Origin: Arenibacter troitsensis | GTDB taxonomy: Bacteria > Bacteroidota > Bacteroidia > Flavobacteriales > Flavobacteriaceae | Length of the DNA stretch: 64,000 nt | Assembly: GCF_900177645.1 (NCBI RefSeq) | Contig: NZ_FXAO01000001.1 | Location: 894,712-958,711, forward strand | Direction of reading: 5' to 3' | Shown: in pieces, positions 1 to 8,249 of the stretch | How positions within the stretch are numbered: the stretch's first letter is position 1 | Layout of the letters: each line of letters opens with the position of its first letter | Notes under the pieces: generated by a model | Seen by the model: only the letters and a program-made list of their open reading frames with translations | What the model was told of the DNA's origin: nothing | The model's database searches: none | Program-made: the position numbers and the translations under genes

Positions 1-747
1 TTGGGTAAGTGCGTACATATGTAGCGCAGTACTGCCGTTCAAAGCATGTTCCGGACTGGTTTGGAGTAGTCTGTAAATCATGGATTTTCTGCTTATTCCA
101 GTCAAAATGGGCAGGTCTATGTTGTGAAGCAGATTAAAATTTTTGAGAATTTCATAGTTCTGTTCCAAGGTTTTTGCGAATCCAAAACCGGGATCAATAA
201 TGATGTCGTTAATACCTGAAGCCCTGGCCAGGGCTACTTTTTCCGAAAAATAAAAGAGTATTTCCCCCAATAAGTTTTCGTAATGGCTCATGCCCTGCAT
301 GGTTTTGGGACTACCTTTCATATGCATCATTATATAGGGAGCTTGGTGCTTCCCAACTATTTCCAATAATTTTGGATCCAAATCGCCGGCAGAAATATCG
401 TTGATTATTGCCGCACCTAGGCCCAGGCATTCTTCGGCAACCCTACTTCTAAAGGTGTCAATGGAAATAATTATGTTTGGGAACTGCTTTATCAAGAGAT
501 CAACAATGGGGGTAATTCGAGCCAGTTCCTCTCTTTCATCTACATGATCGGCACCTGGCCTGGAACTATAAGCGCCAATATCTATGAAACTTGCCCCATT
601 GGCCAACATAGTTTCTACCTGGGCAATAATCTCTGTTTTGCCTTTGTATTTACCACCATCAAAGAAGGAGTCGGGAGTAATATTGATTATTCCCATTACT
701 CTGGGGGTGTTTAAGTCCAATAAGTTTCCTTTGCAATTGATGGTCAT
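1..747 (-). CDS. folP: Dihydropteroate synthase (partial, C-terminus cut by window edge)
   Basis: Catalyses condensation of p-aminobenzoate with 6-hydroxymethyl-7,8-dihydropterin pyrophosphate in cytoplasmic folate synthesis. Reading the minus strand from an ATG at 747 gives 249 codons with no stop. DHPS signatures are in order: MGIINITPDSFFDGG near residues 18-32, an SSRPGAD segment with the upstream DIGA, IDTFRS, NDISAG, MHMKG, and DPGFGFAKT followed by GISRKS. About 25 C-terminal residues are expected beyond the edge. It is divergent from the DUF1599 gene at 856, so the 108-bp gap must hold both promoters. The family call is firm because all the pterin- and phosphate-binding motifs are present. 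Confidence 0.95.
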   Translation of the reverse strand, partial: MTINCKGNLLDLNTPRVMGIINITPDSFFDGGKYKGKTEIIAQVETMLANGASFIDIGAYSSRPGADHVDEREELARITPIVDLLIKQFPNIIISIDTFRSRVAEECLGLGAAIINDISAGDLDPKLLEIVGKHQAPYIMMHMKGSPKTMQGMSHYENLLGEILFYFSEKVALARASGINDIIIDPGFGFAKTLEQNYEILKNFNLLHNIDLPILTGISRKSMIYRLLQTSPEHALNGSTALHMYALTQ

Positions 748-855
748 GTTTTTTATACGATAAAGGGGAGTAAAACTTTTGGTAGTTAAGTTTAAATCTC
801 GATTTTTGAATAGTTTAAAATTTTAAGCGAAATTTACACAAATTAGAAAGATTAA

Positions 856-1404
856 ATGCATAATACTTCCGAGCAATACAATGCCGTTATTAAAGTTTGT
901 AGGGAACTTTTCCTGAAAAAGATGCAAGATTACGGTAGTGCATGGCGAATATTAAGGCTTCCATCACTTACAGATCAAATTTATATCAAGGCGCAACGCA
1001 TTAGAAGTTTACAGGAGAATGAAGTGCGAAAGGTGGATGAAGATGAGGTTTCCGAGTTTATCGGAATTATTAATTATTCCATCATGGCCTTGATTCAAAT
1101 CGAAAAAGGAGTAGTTGATCAACCAGATCTTTCTGCAGGGGAAGCTGTTGCCTTATTTGATAAGCACATTGCCATCACAAAAACCTTAATGGAAAACAAG
1201 AACCACGACTATGGGGAAGCCTGGAGGGAGATGAGAGTGAGTTCACTTACAGATTTAATTTTGCAGAAGTTGTTGCGGGTTAAGCAAATAGAGGACAATA
1301 AAGGAAAAACATTGGTCAGTGAAGGGATAGGTGCCAACTATCAGGATATGATCAATTATGCCGTATTTGCAATGATACATCTCGGAGAAAAGACAACATC
1401 TTAA
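856..1404 (+). CDS. DUF1599 (Nmad1) tandem-domain protein
   Basis: This 182-residue cytoplasmic protein consists of two similar halves. Each has a KxxDYGxAWRxxR motif (residues ~22-32 and ~117-128), a following SLTD segment, and a helical INY-A end. That matches the DUF1599 family, also called nucleotide modification associated domain 1, which is standard in Bacteroidota at this position between folP and the DoxX/tpiA genes. The biochemical role is unproven; the name comes from comparative genomics of modified-base systems, but this housekeeping context does not look phage-related. It is probably the first gene of a plus-strand operon running to clpS. Confidence 0.85.
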   Translation: MHNTSEQYNAVIKVCRELFLKKMQDYGSAWRILRLPSLTDQIYIKAQRIRSLQENEVRKVDEDEVSEFIGIINYSIMALIQIEKGVVDQPDLSAGEAVALFDKHIAITKTLMENKNHDYGEAWREMRVSSLTDLILQKLLRVKQIEDNKGKTLVSEGIGANYQDMINYAVFAMIHLGEKTTS

Positions 1405-1484
1405 TTTCCATATTTGACCCTGGCTAAAAAGGCCGACAATTAATAATATCTAGTAATTTATAAAAATCGGAATCGTATTATAAT

Positions 1485-2582
1485 ATGAAGTATATAGTGA
1501 CTTTGTGCCGTTTAATTGTTGGCGTTTTATTTATTATCAGCGGATTTATTAAATTGAACGACCCCGTTGGGTTTTCTTTTAAGTTGGAGGAATACTTTAG
1601 TCCGGGAGTATTGGATTTGGGATTTTTGATGCCCTATGCATTGGGAATTTCTATTTTTGTGGTAATTCTGGAGGTATTGTTAGGGGTAATGTTATTGATA
1701 GGTTTCAGAGCTAGAATTACCGTTTGGAGCCTGCTTTTGATGATCATTTTCTTTACTTTTCTTACCTTTTATTCCGCATATTTTAACAAGGTTACCGATT
1801 GTGGCTGTTTTGGGGATGCCATAAAATTAACACCTTGGGAATCCTTTACCAAGGACGTGGTTTTATTAGTGCTTATTGTTATACTTTTTTTAAAGTCAAA
1901 GTATATCGGATCGCCTTTTGGTGATAGTTCCAAAAGACTTATTGTAGGGATTAGTTTATTGGTTAGTGCTATCTTTGCATATTATGTGCTTAATCATTTA
2001 CCGGCTTTGGATTTTAGGCCATATAAGATTGGGGCAAATATTGAGGAAGGCATGAGCATTCCGGAGGACGCCCCTGTTGCCATTTTTGATTACAGTTGGA
2101 AGTTTAATGTGGGTGGAGAGGAAAAGGTAGTGGTTACCAATGGGGATTATCCTGCTGTGGATGGGGAGTTTATTGGAGTGGAAACCGAGGAAATCCAGAA
2201 AGGATACGAGCCTCCCATCCATGATTTCACTATTGAAATGGATGGCGAGGATATGGCAGCCTCGTTGTTACAGGAACCTAAATTGGTTATGGTAATAGCT
2301 TATGATCTTGCTAAAAGCAATTATAGTACTTACAATGAGATAAAGGAAGTGACGGATAAGGCAATAAAGAACGGTTATAAGGTTATAGGGATGTCCGCCT
2401 CTGGAAAGGATTATACCCAAAAAATGAAAAAGGAATATCAATTGGGTTTTGATTTTTATTTCACTGACGAAACCACTTTAAAAACTATAGTACGCTCCAA
2501 TCCCGGAGTTTTGGTTTTGGAAAAGGGAACCATTATCCAGAAAGTTCATTACAATGACTTGGAGGAATTGAAGTTTGAGTAA
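1485..2582 (+). CDS. DoxX/MauE-like membrane protein (BT_3928-type)
   Basis: Inner-membrane protein of 365 residues. The first ~140 residues contain four hydrophobic segments with an RLIVGVLFIISGFIKL start and an internal DCGCFGD motif, as in DoxX/MauE-type four-helix modules. A fifth hydrophobic segment lies near 150-170. The C-terminal ~180 residues are soluble and carry a thioredoxin-fold-like stretch (VIGMSASG, then FYFTDETTLKT), but no CxxC is seen there. The family is conserved in Bacteroidota directly upstream of tpiA. A role in redox or cell-envelope handling is inferred from MauE, which helps form disulfides; no direct function is established. Confidence 0.8.
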   Translation: MKYIVTLCRLIVGVLFIISGFIKLNDPVGFSFKLEEYFSPGVLDLGFLMPYALGISIFVVILEVLLGVMLLIGFRARITVWSLLLMIIFFTFLTFYSAYFNKVTDCGCFGDAIKLTPWESFTKDVVLLVLIVILFLKSKYIGSPFGDSSKRLIVGISLLVSAIFAYYVLNHLPALDFRPYKIGANIEEGMSIPEDAPVAIFDYSWKFNVGGEEKVVVTNGDYPAVDGEFIGVETEEIQKGYEPPIHDFTIEMDGEDMAASLLQEPKLVMVIAYDLAKSNYSTYNEIKEVTDKAIKNGYKVIGMSASGKDYTQKMKKEYQLGFDFYFTDETTLKTIVRSNPGVLVLEKGTIIQKVHYNDLEELKFE

Positions 2583-2657
2583 TTTTGTGGGAGAGCCTTT
2601 CAAATAAACATGAATTAGCCTTAATTGTATAAAGGAACAATATAAATTAGAATTAAA

Positions 2658-3410
2658 ATGAGAAGTAAAATAGTAGCAGGAAATTGGAAAATGAACAAGG
2701 ATTTAGCGGAAACAGAAGTTTTGTTGGCAGAACTTTCCGCTAAACTTCCAGATACCAAGGCAGAGGTGATGGTGGCACCTACATTTGTGAATTTGAGTGC
2801 TGCGGTGGAAAAATTAAAATCATCCACTATTGAGGTAATTGCACAGAACATGCATTATGCGGAAAATGGCGCCTACACGGGTGAAATATCGGCCAATATG
2901 CTATTGGGAATTGGGGTAAATACTGTAATTATAGGTCATTCCGAGCGGAGGGCTTATTTTGGTGAGACTGATGGGATTTTAGCCAAGAAAGTGGTAGCTG
3001 CCCTGGCAAATAATATGAGGGTAATGTTTTGCTTTGGGGAAGAGTTGGAGGACCGTAAGTCTGGTAACCACTTTAAAATCGTTGAAAGCCAACTGAAGAA
3101 TGCATTGTTTTCATTGGATGCCTCGGCCTGGAGCAAAATAATTCTGGCCTATGAACCGGTTTGGGCCATTGGTACCGGAGAAACCGCTTCGCCGGAACAG
3201 GCACAGGAAATGCACGCATTTATTCGTAAGACTATTACCAATGCATACGATGCAGGTATAGCAAACAATGTTTCCATACTATATGGAGGTAGTGTTAAAC
3301 CTAATAATGCCGTCGAGATTTTTTCCAAACCAGATGTAGATGGTGGTTTAATAGGGGGAGCTTCATTGGTGGCAGACGATTTTATTGCCATAATTAAAGG
3401 AATAGCTTAA
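2658..3410 (+). CDS. tpiA: Triosephosphate isomerase
   Basis: Interconverts dihydroxyacetone phosphate and glyceraldehyde 3-phosphate in glycolysis. The 250-residue length is normal for the family. Visible active-site elements are AGNWKMN (Asn9, Lys11), GHSERR (catalytic His94), AYEPVWAIGTG (catalytic Glu166, flexible loop after it) and the phosphate-binding YGGSVKP and GGLIGGASL segments. It starts 75 bp after the DoxX gene and is followed by a strong hairpin at 3490-3520, so it probably ends the first transcription unit. Confidence 0.97.
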   Translation: MRSKIVAGNWKMNKDLAETEVLLAELSAKLPDTKAEVMVAPTFVNLSAAVEKLKSSTIEVIAQNMHYAENGAYTGEISANMLLGIGVNTVIIGHSERRAYFGETDGILAKKVVAALANNMRVMFCFGEELEDRKSGNHFKIVESQLKNALFSLDASAWSKIILAYEPVWAIGTGETASPEQAQEMHAFIRKTITNAYDAGIANNVSILYGGSVKPNNAVEIFSKPDVDGGLIGGASLVADDFIAIIKGIA

Positions 3411-3489
3411 GATTTTTAAGATTAATATTTGGATTCAAACCAAGTGCAATTCACTATTTCCAAGGTTTGGAGGCAACAAAATAATATAA

Positions 3490-3520
3490 AAGGCCCGTTG
3501 AAGTTTCAACGGGTCCTTTT
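3490..3520 (+). terminator. Rho-independent terminator after tpiA
   Basis: GGCCCGTTGAA pairs with TTCAACGGGTCC across a 2-nt loop (one G-T pair), followed by TTTT. The complement also has an AAAA/TTTT flank, so it could act in both directions. It separates tpiA from prmA. Confidence 0.85.
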
Positions 3521-3556
3521 ACTGTAAAAGGGTGTCTAATTAAGGTGTTTAAAGAA

Positions 3557-4393
3557 ATGTCGAATTCTATATATCTAGAGTATAATTTTAAGGTAACCCC
3601 AGTTCAACCCGCTTCGGATATTCTTATTGCGGAATTGGGAGAAGTGCAATTTGAAAGTTTTGTAGAAACTGAATTTGGGGTTCAGGCATATATTAAAAAG
3701 GAAGATTGGTATCCGAATATTCTTGACGGCCTACAGATTCTTTCCAATCCCTTGTTTAATATTGATTATGATTATTCCGAGATAGAACAGGAGAACTGGA
3801 ACGCCACTTGGGAAAGTAATTTTAATCCTATTCAAGTAGGCGACCAATGCGTGGTTAGAGCTCCCTTTCACGAAAAGCCCGAGGTATTATATGATATCGT
3901 CATTGAACCGAAAATGAGTTTCGGGACTGGTCATCATGAAACAACCTTTATGATGTTACAGCATATATTGGAGCATGACTTTAAAGGTAAATCCGTTTTG
4001 GATATGGGGAGCGGAACCGGGGTTTTGGCTATTTTGGCGGCCATGAAAGGAGCAGTTGCCATAGATGCCATAGATATAGATAACTGGTGTTACCTAAATG
4101 CCAAAGAAAATGTGGAGCGCAACAATTGCAGCCATATTAATGTTTACGAAGGAACTGCCGATATGTTGATAGACCAGCAATACGACATTATTATAGCCAA
4201 TATTAATAGAAATATTTTGTTGGAAGATATTCCAACCTATGTGAAATGTCTAAAAAAAGGTGGGATATTATTTGTAAGTGGTTTTTATAAGGAGGATATT
4301 CCTCAGATTTCGGAAAGATGTAAGAAAGTAGGGTTAAAATTTGAAAAAAATCTGGAAAAGAATAATTGGGTTGCCGTAAAATATGTATTTTAG
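3557..4393 (+). CDS. prmA: Ribosomal protein L11 methyltransferase
   Basis: SAM-dependent methyltransferase that trimethylates ribosomal protein L11. Motifs seen are GTGHHETT (substrate/SAM loop), VLDMGSGTGVLAI (SAM motif I), DIDNW (acidic end of beta-2), and IIANINRNIL (the NINxNIL form of the catalytic NPPY-like motif). The open frame begins at a GTG at 3545, but an ATG at 3557 gives the usual short N-terminus and is preferred. It lies 21 bp upstream of clpS, a conserved Bacteroidota pairing. Confidence 0.93.
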   Translation: MSNSIYLEYNFKVTPVQPASDILIAELGEVQFESFVETEFGVQAYIKKEDWYPNILDGLQILSNPLFNIDYDYSEIEQENWNATWESNFNPIQVGDQCVVRAPFHEKPEVLYDIVIEPKMSFGTGHHETTFMMLQHILEHDFKGKSVLDMGSGTGVLAILAAMKGAVAIDAIDIDNWCYLNAKENVERNNCSHINVYEGTADMLIDQQYDIIIANINRNILLEDIPTYVKCLKKGGILFVSGFYKEDIPQISERCKKVGLKFEKNLEKNNWVAVKYVF

Positions 4394-4414
4394 AAGGTAT
4401 TAAAATTGAATTCT

Positions 4415-4690
4415 ATGAGTACAAAGGAAAAAGTCTCGGAAGAATTACTTTTGGATGAGGAGACTGTAAAGCAAAATGAGATTGTTTTATTCAATGATGA
4501 GGTTAATACTTTTGATCACGTTATTGAAACTTTAATAATGGCCTGTGACCATACTCCGGAACAGGCGGAGCAATGTTCCCTTATTGTACATTACAACGGT
4601 AAATGTACGGTAAAGACTGGGGAATACAACGATTTAAAGCCTAGGTGCAGTAAGCTTCTGAATGCTGGACTAAGTGCTGAAATTGTTTAA
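4415..4690 (+). CDS. clpS: ATP-dependent Clp protease adaptor ClpS
   Basis: N-degron adaptor that delivers substrates to ClpAP. The 91-residue protein has the diagnostic LFNDEVNTFDHVIETL segment, containing the NDxxT/DHV residues that bind the N-terminal degron, and the HYNGKC helix region that contacts the Clp ATPase. The frame opens at a TTG at 4406, but the ATG at 4415 is the likelier start. It directly follows prmA and has no clear hairpin behind it. Confidence 0.93.
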   Translation: MSTKEKVSEELLLDEETVKQNEIVLFNDEVNTFDHVIETLIMACDHTPEQAEQCSLIVHYNGKCTVKTGEYNDLKPRCSKLLNAGLSAEIV

Positions 4691-4972
4691 AAATTAAAAG
4701 CTGTGAACCTCATTTTTATTAGTGAAACTCAATTTTGAGAAGTCAGTAAGATGCACTGAAAATTGCAAGTTGAACTAATCCCGCCTTTTTCGTCGATTCC
4801 TATTATTGGGTTCAGGGCTTGTCCTGAGGTTTAATACTTTTTTTTATAAGCCCAATGGCGTACTGATGCTAGAAGCAGTTTGGGTATATCCGTTTTCCTA
4901 TAAATAATTTAATAAATTAGGTTTGTGGGTATAGATAAAAGATCTCCACAATGTTGGTCTATACCTATAGAA

Positions 4973-5386
4973 TTAATGTGGCAATTTCTTCTGGAGTAGG
5001 CCGTAGGTGAAAGTGCCCAATAGGGCAGCTGCAATTACAATAAACATACTAAAAACACCAGTACCTACCAAAATGTACATAGGTCCTGGGCAGGCCCCTG
5101 CCAATGCCCAACCAAATCCAAAGATGGTACCACCAAGGATATACCTTGCAAGCCCTTTATCTTTTGGAGCCAAATCTATGTCTTTGCCTTCAATACTTTT
5201 TATCCTGAATTTTTTAAAGAGCCAAATAAATAGAACACCCAAAAACACTGCAGACCCAATTATTCCGTACATATGAAAGGCCTGAAATTTGAACATTTCA
5301 TAGATACGGTACCAGGATACGGCTTCCGATTTTACCAGTACTATCCCGAAAAAGATACCTACCAACAAGAATTTTAAGAATTTCAT
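4973..5386 (-). CDS. YeeE/YedE (DUF6691) family membrane protein, small subunit
   Basis: 137-residue polytopic inner-membrane protein with about four hydrophobic segments. The motif FGFGWALAGACPGP (residues ~93-106), with its conserved Cys, is the signature of the smaller member of YeeE/YedE pairs. These proteins form thiosulfate or sulfur-compound uptake channels, and the Cys is thought to relay sulfur. It is the downstream gene of a two-gene unit with the 187-residue partner at 5520-6083. Substrate is inferred from the family only. Confidence 0.85.
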   Translation of the reverse strand: MKFLKFLLVGIFFGIVLVKSEAVSWYRIYEMFKFQAFHMYGIIGSAVFLGVLFIWLFKKFRIKSIEGKDIDLAPKDKGLARYILGGTIFGFGWALAGACPGPMYILVGTGVFSMFIVIAAALLGTFTYGLLQKKLPH

Positions 5387-5519
5387 TTTGTTTATATTAT
5401 GTACTTTTTGGCGAGATCAATTTCTCCAACCTTAAGTTTATTTTTAATTGTTGTTACTATAACTTTATAATCGAATATTTATCCTGTCCTAAAGACGTTG
5501 TATTTATTAATTTTCGATT

Positions 5520-6083
5520 TTAAGATCCAAAAATTAAGGGCAGAATAAAGAAGGTCATTATTAGGCCGCCCACAAAAAAACCTATTACAGCTATCAGGGA
5601 AGGCAGTTGAAGGTTGCTTAGACCGGTTATGGCATGACCTGAAGTACACCCTCCGGCATATCTGGTACCAAAGCCCACTAAAAAACCTGCAATGACCAAT
5701 ATCGCAATCCCTTTTAAGCTCAACACATTTTCCCAACTATAAATTTCGGGGGGTAAAAGCATTTCCCCGGCATTATTGAATCCCAATTCTTTTAGGTCCG
5801 AAATGGTTTCGGCGCTCAACGCAATGGCGGAACCATCGGACAAATATTGGGTAGCTATAAATCCACCTAGGATTGCTCCAAGAACTACGGTCAGATTCCA
5901 GCGCTGGGCCTTCCAATCCAACCGGAAATAGTCCGAAAATTTACCAGCACCACCAATGCTGCAAAGTGTCTGTAAATTGGAGGACATGCCAAAAGTTTTG
6001 CCGAAATACACCAAAATAAGCATTACAAGGGCAATCAAAGGCCCAGACACATACCATGGCCACGGTTGAAGTATATAGTCCAT
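5520..6083 (-). CDS. YeeE/YedE family membrane protein, large subunit
   Basis: 187-residue polytopic membrane protein. The motif GTRYAGGCTSGHAITGLS contains the conserved Cys of the YeeE/YedE sulfur-transport fold, and a second conserved Cys lies in TLCSIGGAGKFSDYF. It is first in the unit, with its partner gene 133 bp downstream. In Bacteroidota such pairs often sit beside rhodanese or MBL-fold sulfur genes; none is present here. A 16-bp perfect palindrome 45 bp upstream of the start codon is a likely operator. Confidence 0.87.
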   Translation of the reverse strand: MDYILQPWPWYVSGPLIALVMLILVYFGKTFGMSSNLQTLCSIGGAGKFSDYFRLDWKAQRWNLTVVLGAILGGFIATQYLSDGSAIALSAETISDLKELGFNNAGEMLLPPEIYSWENVLSLKGIAILVIAGFLVGFGTRYAGGCTSGHAITGLSNLQLPSLIAVIGFFVGGLIMTFFILPLIFGS

Positions 6084-6127
6084 ATTATTTATTAAGACGC
6101 AAATATAAAGTTATCTAAAATTCTCTT

Positions 6128-6143
6128 TGTAACAATTGTTACA
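6128..6143. promoter_or_regulatory. Perfect 16-bp palindrome, candidate operator
   Basis: TGTAACAATTGTTACA reads the same on both strands and sits 45 bp upstream of the first YeeE/YedE gene. The half-site form TGTAA-N6-TTACA resembles Crp/Fnr-family boxes. It lies between two minus-strand genes, so it would act on the YeeE/YedE pair. Confidence 0.5.
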
Positions 6144-6175
6144 CAAGGGATTTTGGAGCTTCAATTTCCATTATT

Positions 6176-8233
6176 TTAATTCAGGACTATCTCGTCTACA
6201 AATAACCAACTTTTTCCTCCGGGGTTTGGATGCCAGGATGGGTTTTTAAGTTGACTTATTACTTCTACTTTAACGTACGTAGATTTGGTTGGGGGTATGT
6301 TAAGATCGAAAAATTGGAATTTGGTATCCGAGTTCGGTTTTTCCGTTGGAAGGTTTTCAGTGTGGACAAGCTTAAAATTTTGTCCATCCTGTGATACCCA
6401 TACTTTGAAGCCCTTAGGGTAAAAAATCCACTTCTCGGGAGAGGAAAATGCCCCGACCGATACCGTAGATATCAATTCCTCTTTTTGCAGTTTTAGAGTG
6501 GCGGCAAAACTACTGCCTTCATATCCTATCCAATTGCCGTCTACAAAGTTGCTGCTCCCTCTTTTTAGATCTATCAAGGTGTTTCCGCCATTTCCCTTGT
6601 ATTTTTCGTTGGGTTTGTTGCTTAGGGTAATGGAATTGGGCAGAATATTCGATTTTTTAAAACTGACGGTTTTTACGGGACTTAATTCCCACCCCGGTTT
6701 ATGGCTAACAGCTTTTAGCAGGGTAGAGGCAGTAAGTACAATGGGGGCATTATACCTGGTTGAAGTGGTATCTGGTTCTGAACCATCCAAGGTGTAGTAG
6801 AGGTCCACTCCCTTAAAAAAATAATCCAGGGTCACTTCAATTGAATCCTTGAAGAAATCCGTATCGGCAATTATGGATGGTGCATCCAAGCTGGATGGCG
6901 TAAAAAGATCCTCGCTGATACTTACGACATTAACATTGATATGTTTGCTGCTAAAGCTATCCAATGCTTCTTTGGTGATCATGGAATTCCATGGATATAA
7001 AGTTTTTAACCCTTTAAGTGCGGTCAACTTTTCTAGACCCAGATCCGTAATATCGGTTCCATAAATATTTAGGGACTCCAGGTGTTCCAAATCCCCAATA
7101 ACTTCCATGGATTTATCCGTGATCTTGGTATTTTGCAGTTGTAGTTTGGTGAGGTTTTTGAAGGAATTGAGGTATGAAGAAATGGTGTCATTGAAATTGG
7201 AGTTGCCCAAATTGAGTTCAACAATGTTTTCTGCATACTCTTTTAATGCTTTTAAATCCTTTTTTTCCAAACTTTTATTGCCGGACAAGTTGGCAATTAA
7301 TAGGGGGTTATTTTCTGCCAATTTTGTGACCATTGGTCCATTGATGTTTATGGCAGCCAACCAGTCTTCGGGAACCATTGCTACTTTTTTTGCAATTAGT
7401 GCCCTGGTAGTGGTATCTTCCTCCAAAGAATTTAAAATGGTGTTGATCTTTTCGGTTTTATCCAAAGTCCCGGCCACACAGTCAAAACAATTTTCATGAC
7501 CAATCCACCATTCCAACAATTGAATTTCCTGATTGGTTAACTGTACCTTGCCCTTTGGGGGCATATGGTCATCGTCTTCCATGGGCAATTTAATGTGGTG
7601 TATCAATCTGGGATCTTCGCCCTTTTTGGCAACCAATAAGCTGCCAGATTCTCCCCCTAAAAGTAGTTGCTCTTTGGAGGTCATAATTAAGCCTCCCTTA
7701 ACCTTGTTGGGGTTGTGGCAACTTACACACTTATCATCCAGAATTGGCATTATGATGTCATTGAATACCAAAGCATTGTCAACGTCTGTTATAACTACCT
7801 TTTTCGCTTTTTCATTTTTGTACAGATAGTCCTCCCCATGGGTCATACTGCCTCCATAATGCCCGGTTAGGCCCAATAATGCCATTACGCAGATAAATAG
7901 GGGTAGGTACATATTTTTTGACCAGGTCTTGGGGTACTTTTTAATAAAATATAAAAGGACACTGCCTATGGCCAATCCAACGGCCATCCATCGATGTCTA
8001 AACAACAAGGTTTCATCATAACCCCCATTCTCACCCAATAACCAACCACTGGCTACTGATAGGACTGAACTCAAAGCAGCAATGGCAAGGGTGAAAATGA
8101 TAATATTGTTCTCTGTTTCGGAATCTTTCTTTCTAAAGTATAGTTCCATTAGAAAGGCCAATACAAGAATGCCAATTGGCAAATGTACCAAAAGGGGATG
8201 AAGGCGACCAAGGCTTATAATCTGTAGTATCAT
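6176..8233 (-). CDS. Membrane DUF2231 / cytochrome c / LRR / chitobiase-like / F5/8C protein
   Basis: Mosaic protein of 685 residues. Residues 1-125 are a DUF2231-type membrane part with four hydrophobic segments and conserved His (LHPLLVHLP, GHYGG). Residues ~155-250 are a planctomycete-type cytochrome c domain with a heme site CVSCH (Cys169, Cys172, His173) and a likely axial Met in DDHMPPKGK. An extra CFDC pair lies at 249-252. Residues ~325-430 are leucine-rich-like repeats (LTKLQLQNTKITD and similar). Residues ~455-525 resemble the chitobiase C-terminal domain (YYTLDGSEP). The last ~145 residues are an F5/8C-like binding module ending SWLFVDEIVLN. It is last in the trio, 16 bp after the DUF1501 gene. 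I infer a periplasm-facing electron-transfer protein that binds a glycan. Confidence 0.8.
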   Translation of the reverse strand: MILQIISLGRLHPLLVHLPIGILVLAFLMELYFRKKDSETENNIIIFTLAIAALSSVLSVASGWLLGENGGYDETLLFRHRWMAVGLAIGSVLLYFIKKYPKTWSKNMYLPLFICVMALLGLTGHYGGSMTHGEDYLYKNEKAKKVVITDVDNALVFNDIIMPILDDKCVSCHNPNKVKGGLIMTSKEQLLLGGESGSLLVAKKGEDPRLIHHIKLPMEDDDHMPPKGKVQLTNQEIQLLEWWIGHENCFDCVAGTLDKTEKINTILNSLEEDTTTRALIAKKVAMVPEDWLAAININGPMVTKLAENNPLLIANLSGNKSLEKKDLKALKEYAENIVELNLGNSNFNDTISSYLNSFKNLTKLQLQNTKITDKSMEVIGDLEHLESLNIYGTDITDLGLEKLTALKGLKTLYPWNSMITKEALDSFSSKHINVNVVSISEDLFTPSSLDAPSIIADTDFFKDSIEVTLDYFFKGVDLYYTLDGSEPDTTSTRYNAPIVLTASTLLKAVSHKPGWELSPVKTVSFKKSNILPNSITLSNKPNEKYKGNGGNTLIDLKRGSSNFVDGNWIGYEGSSFAATLKLQKEELISTVSVGAFSSPEKWIFYPKGFKVWVSQDGQNFKLVHTENLPTEKPNSDTKFQFFDLNIPPTKSTYVKVEVISQLKNPSWHPNPGGKSWLFVDEIVLN

Positions 8234-8249
8234 TTTTTGGTTTATAAGT

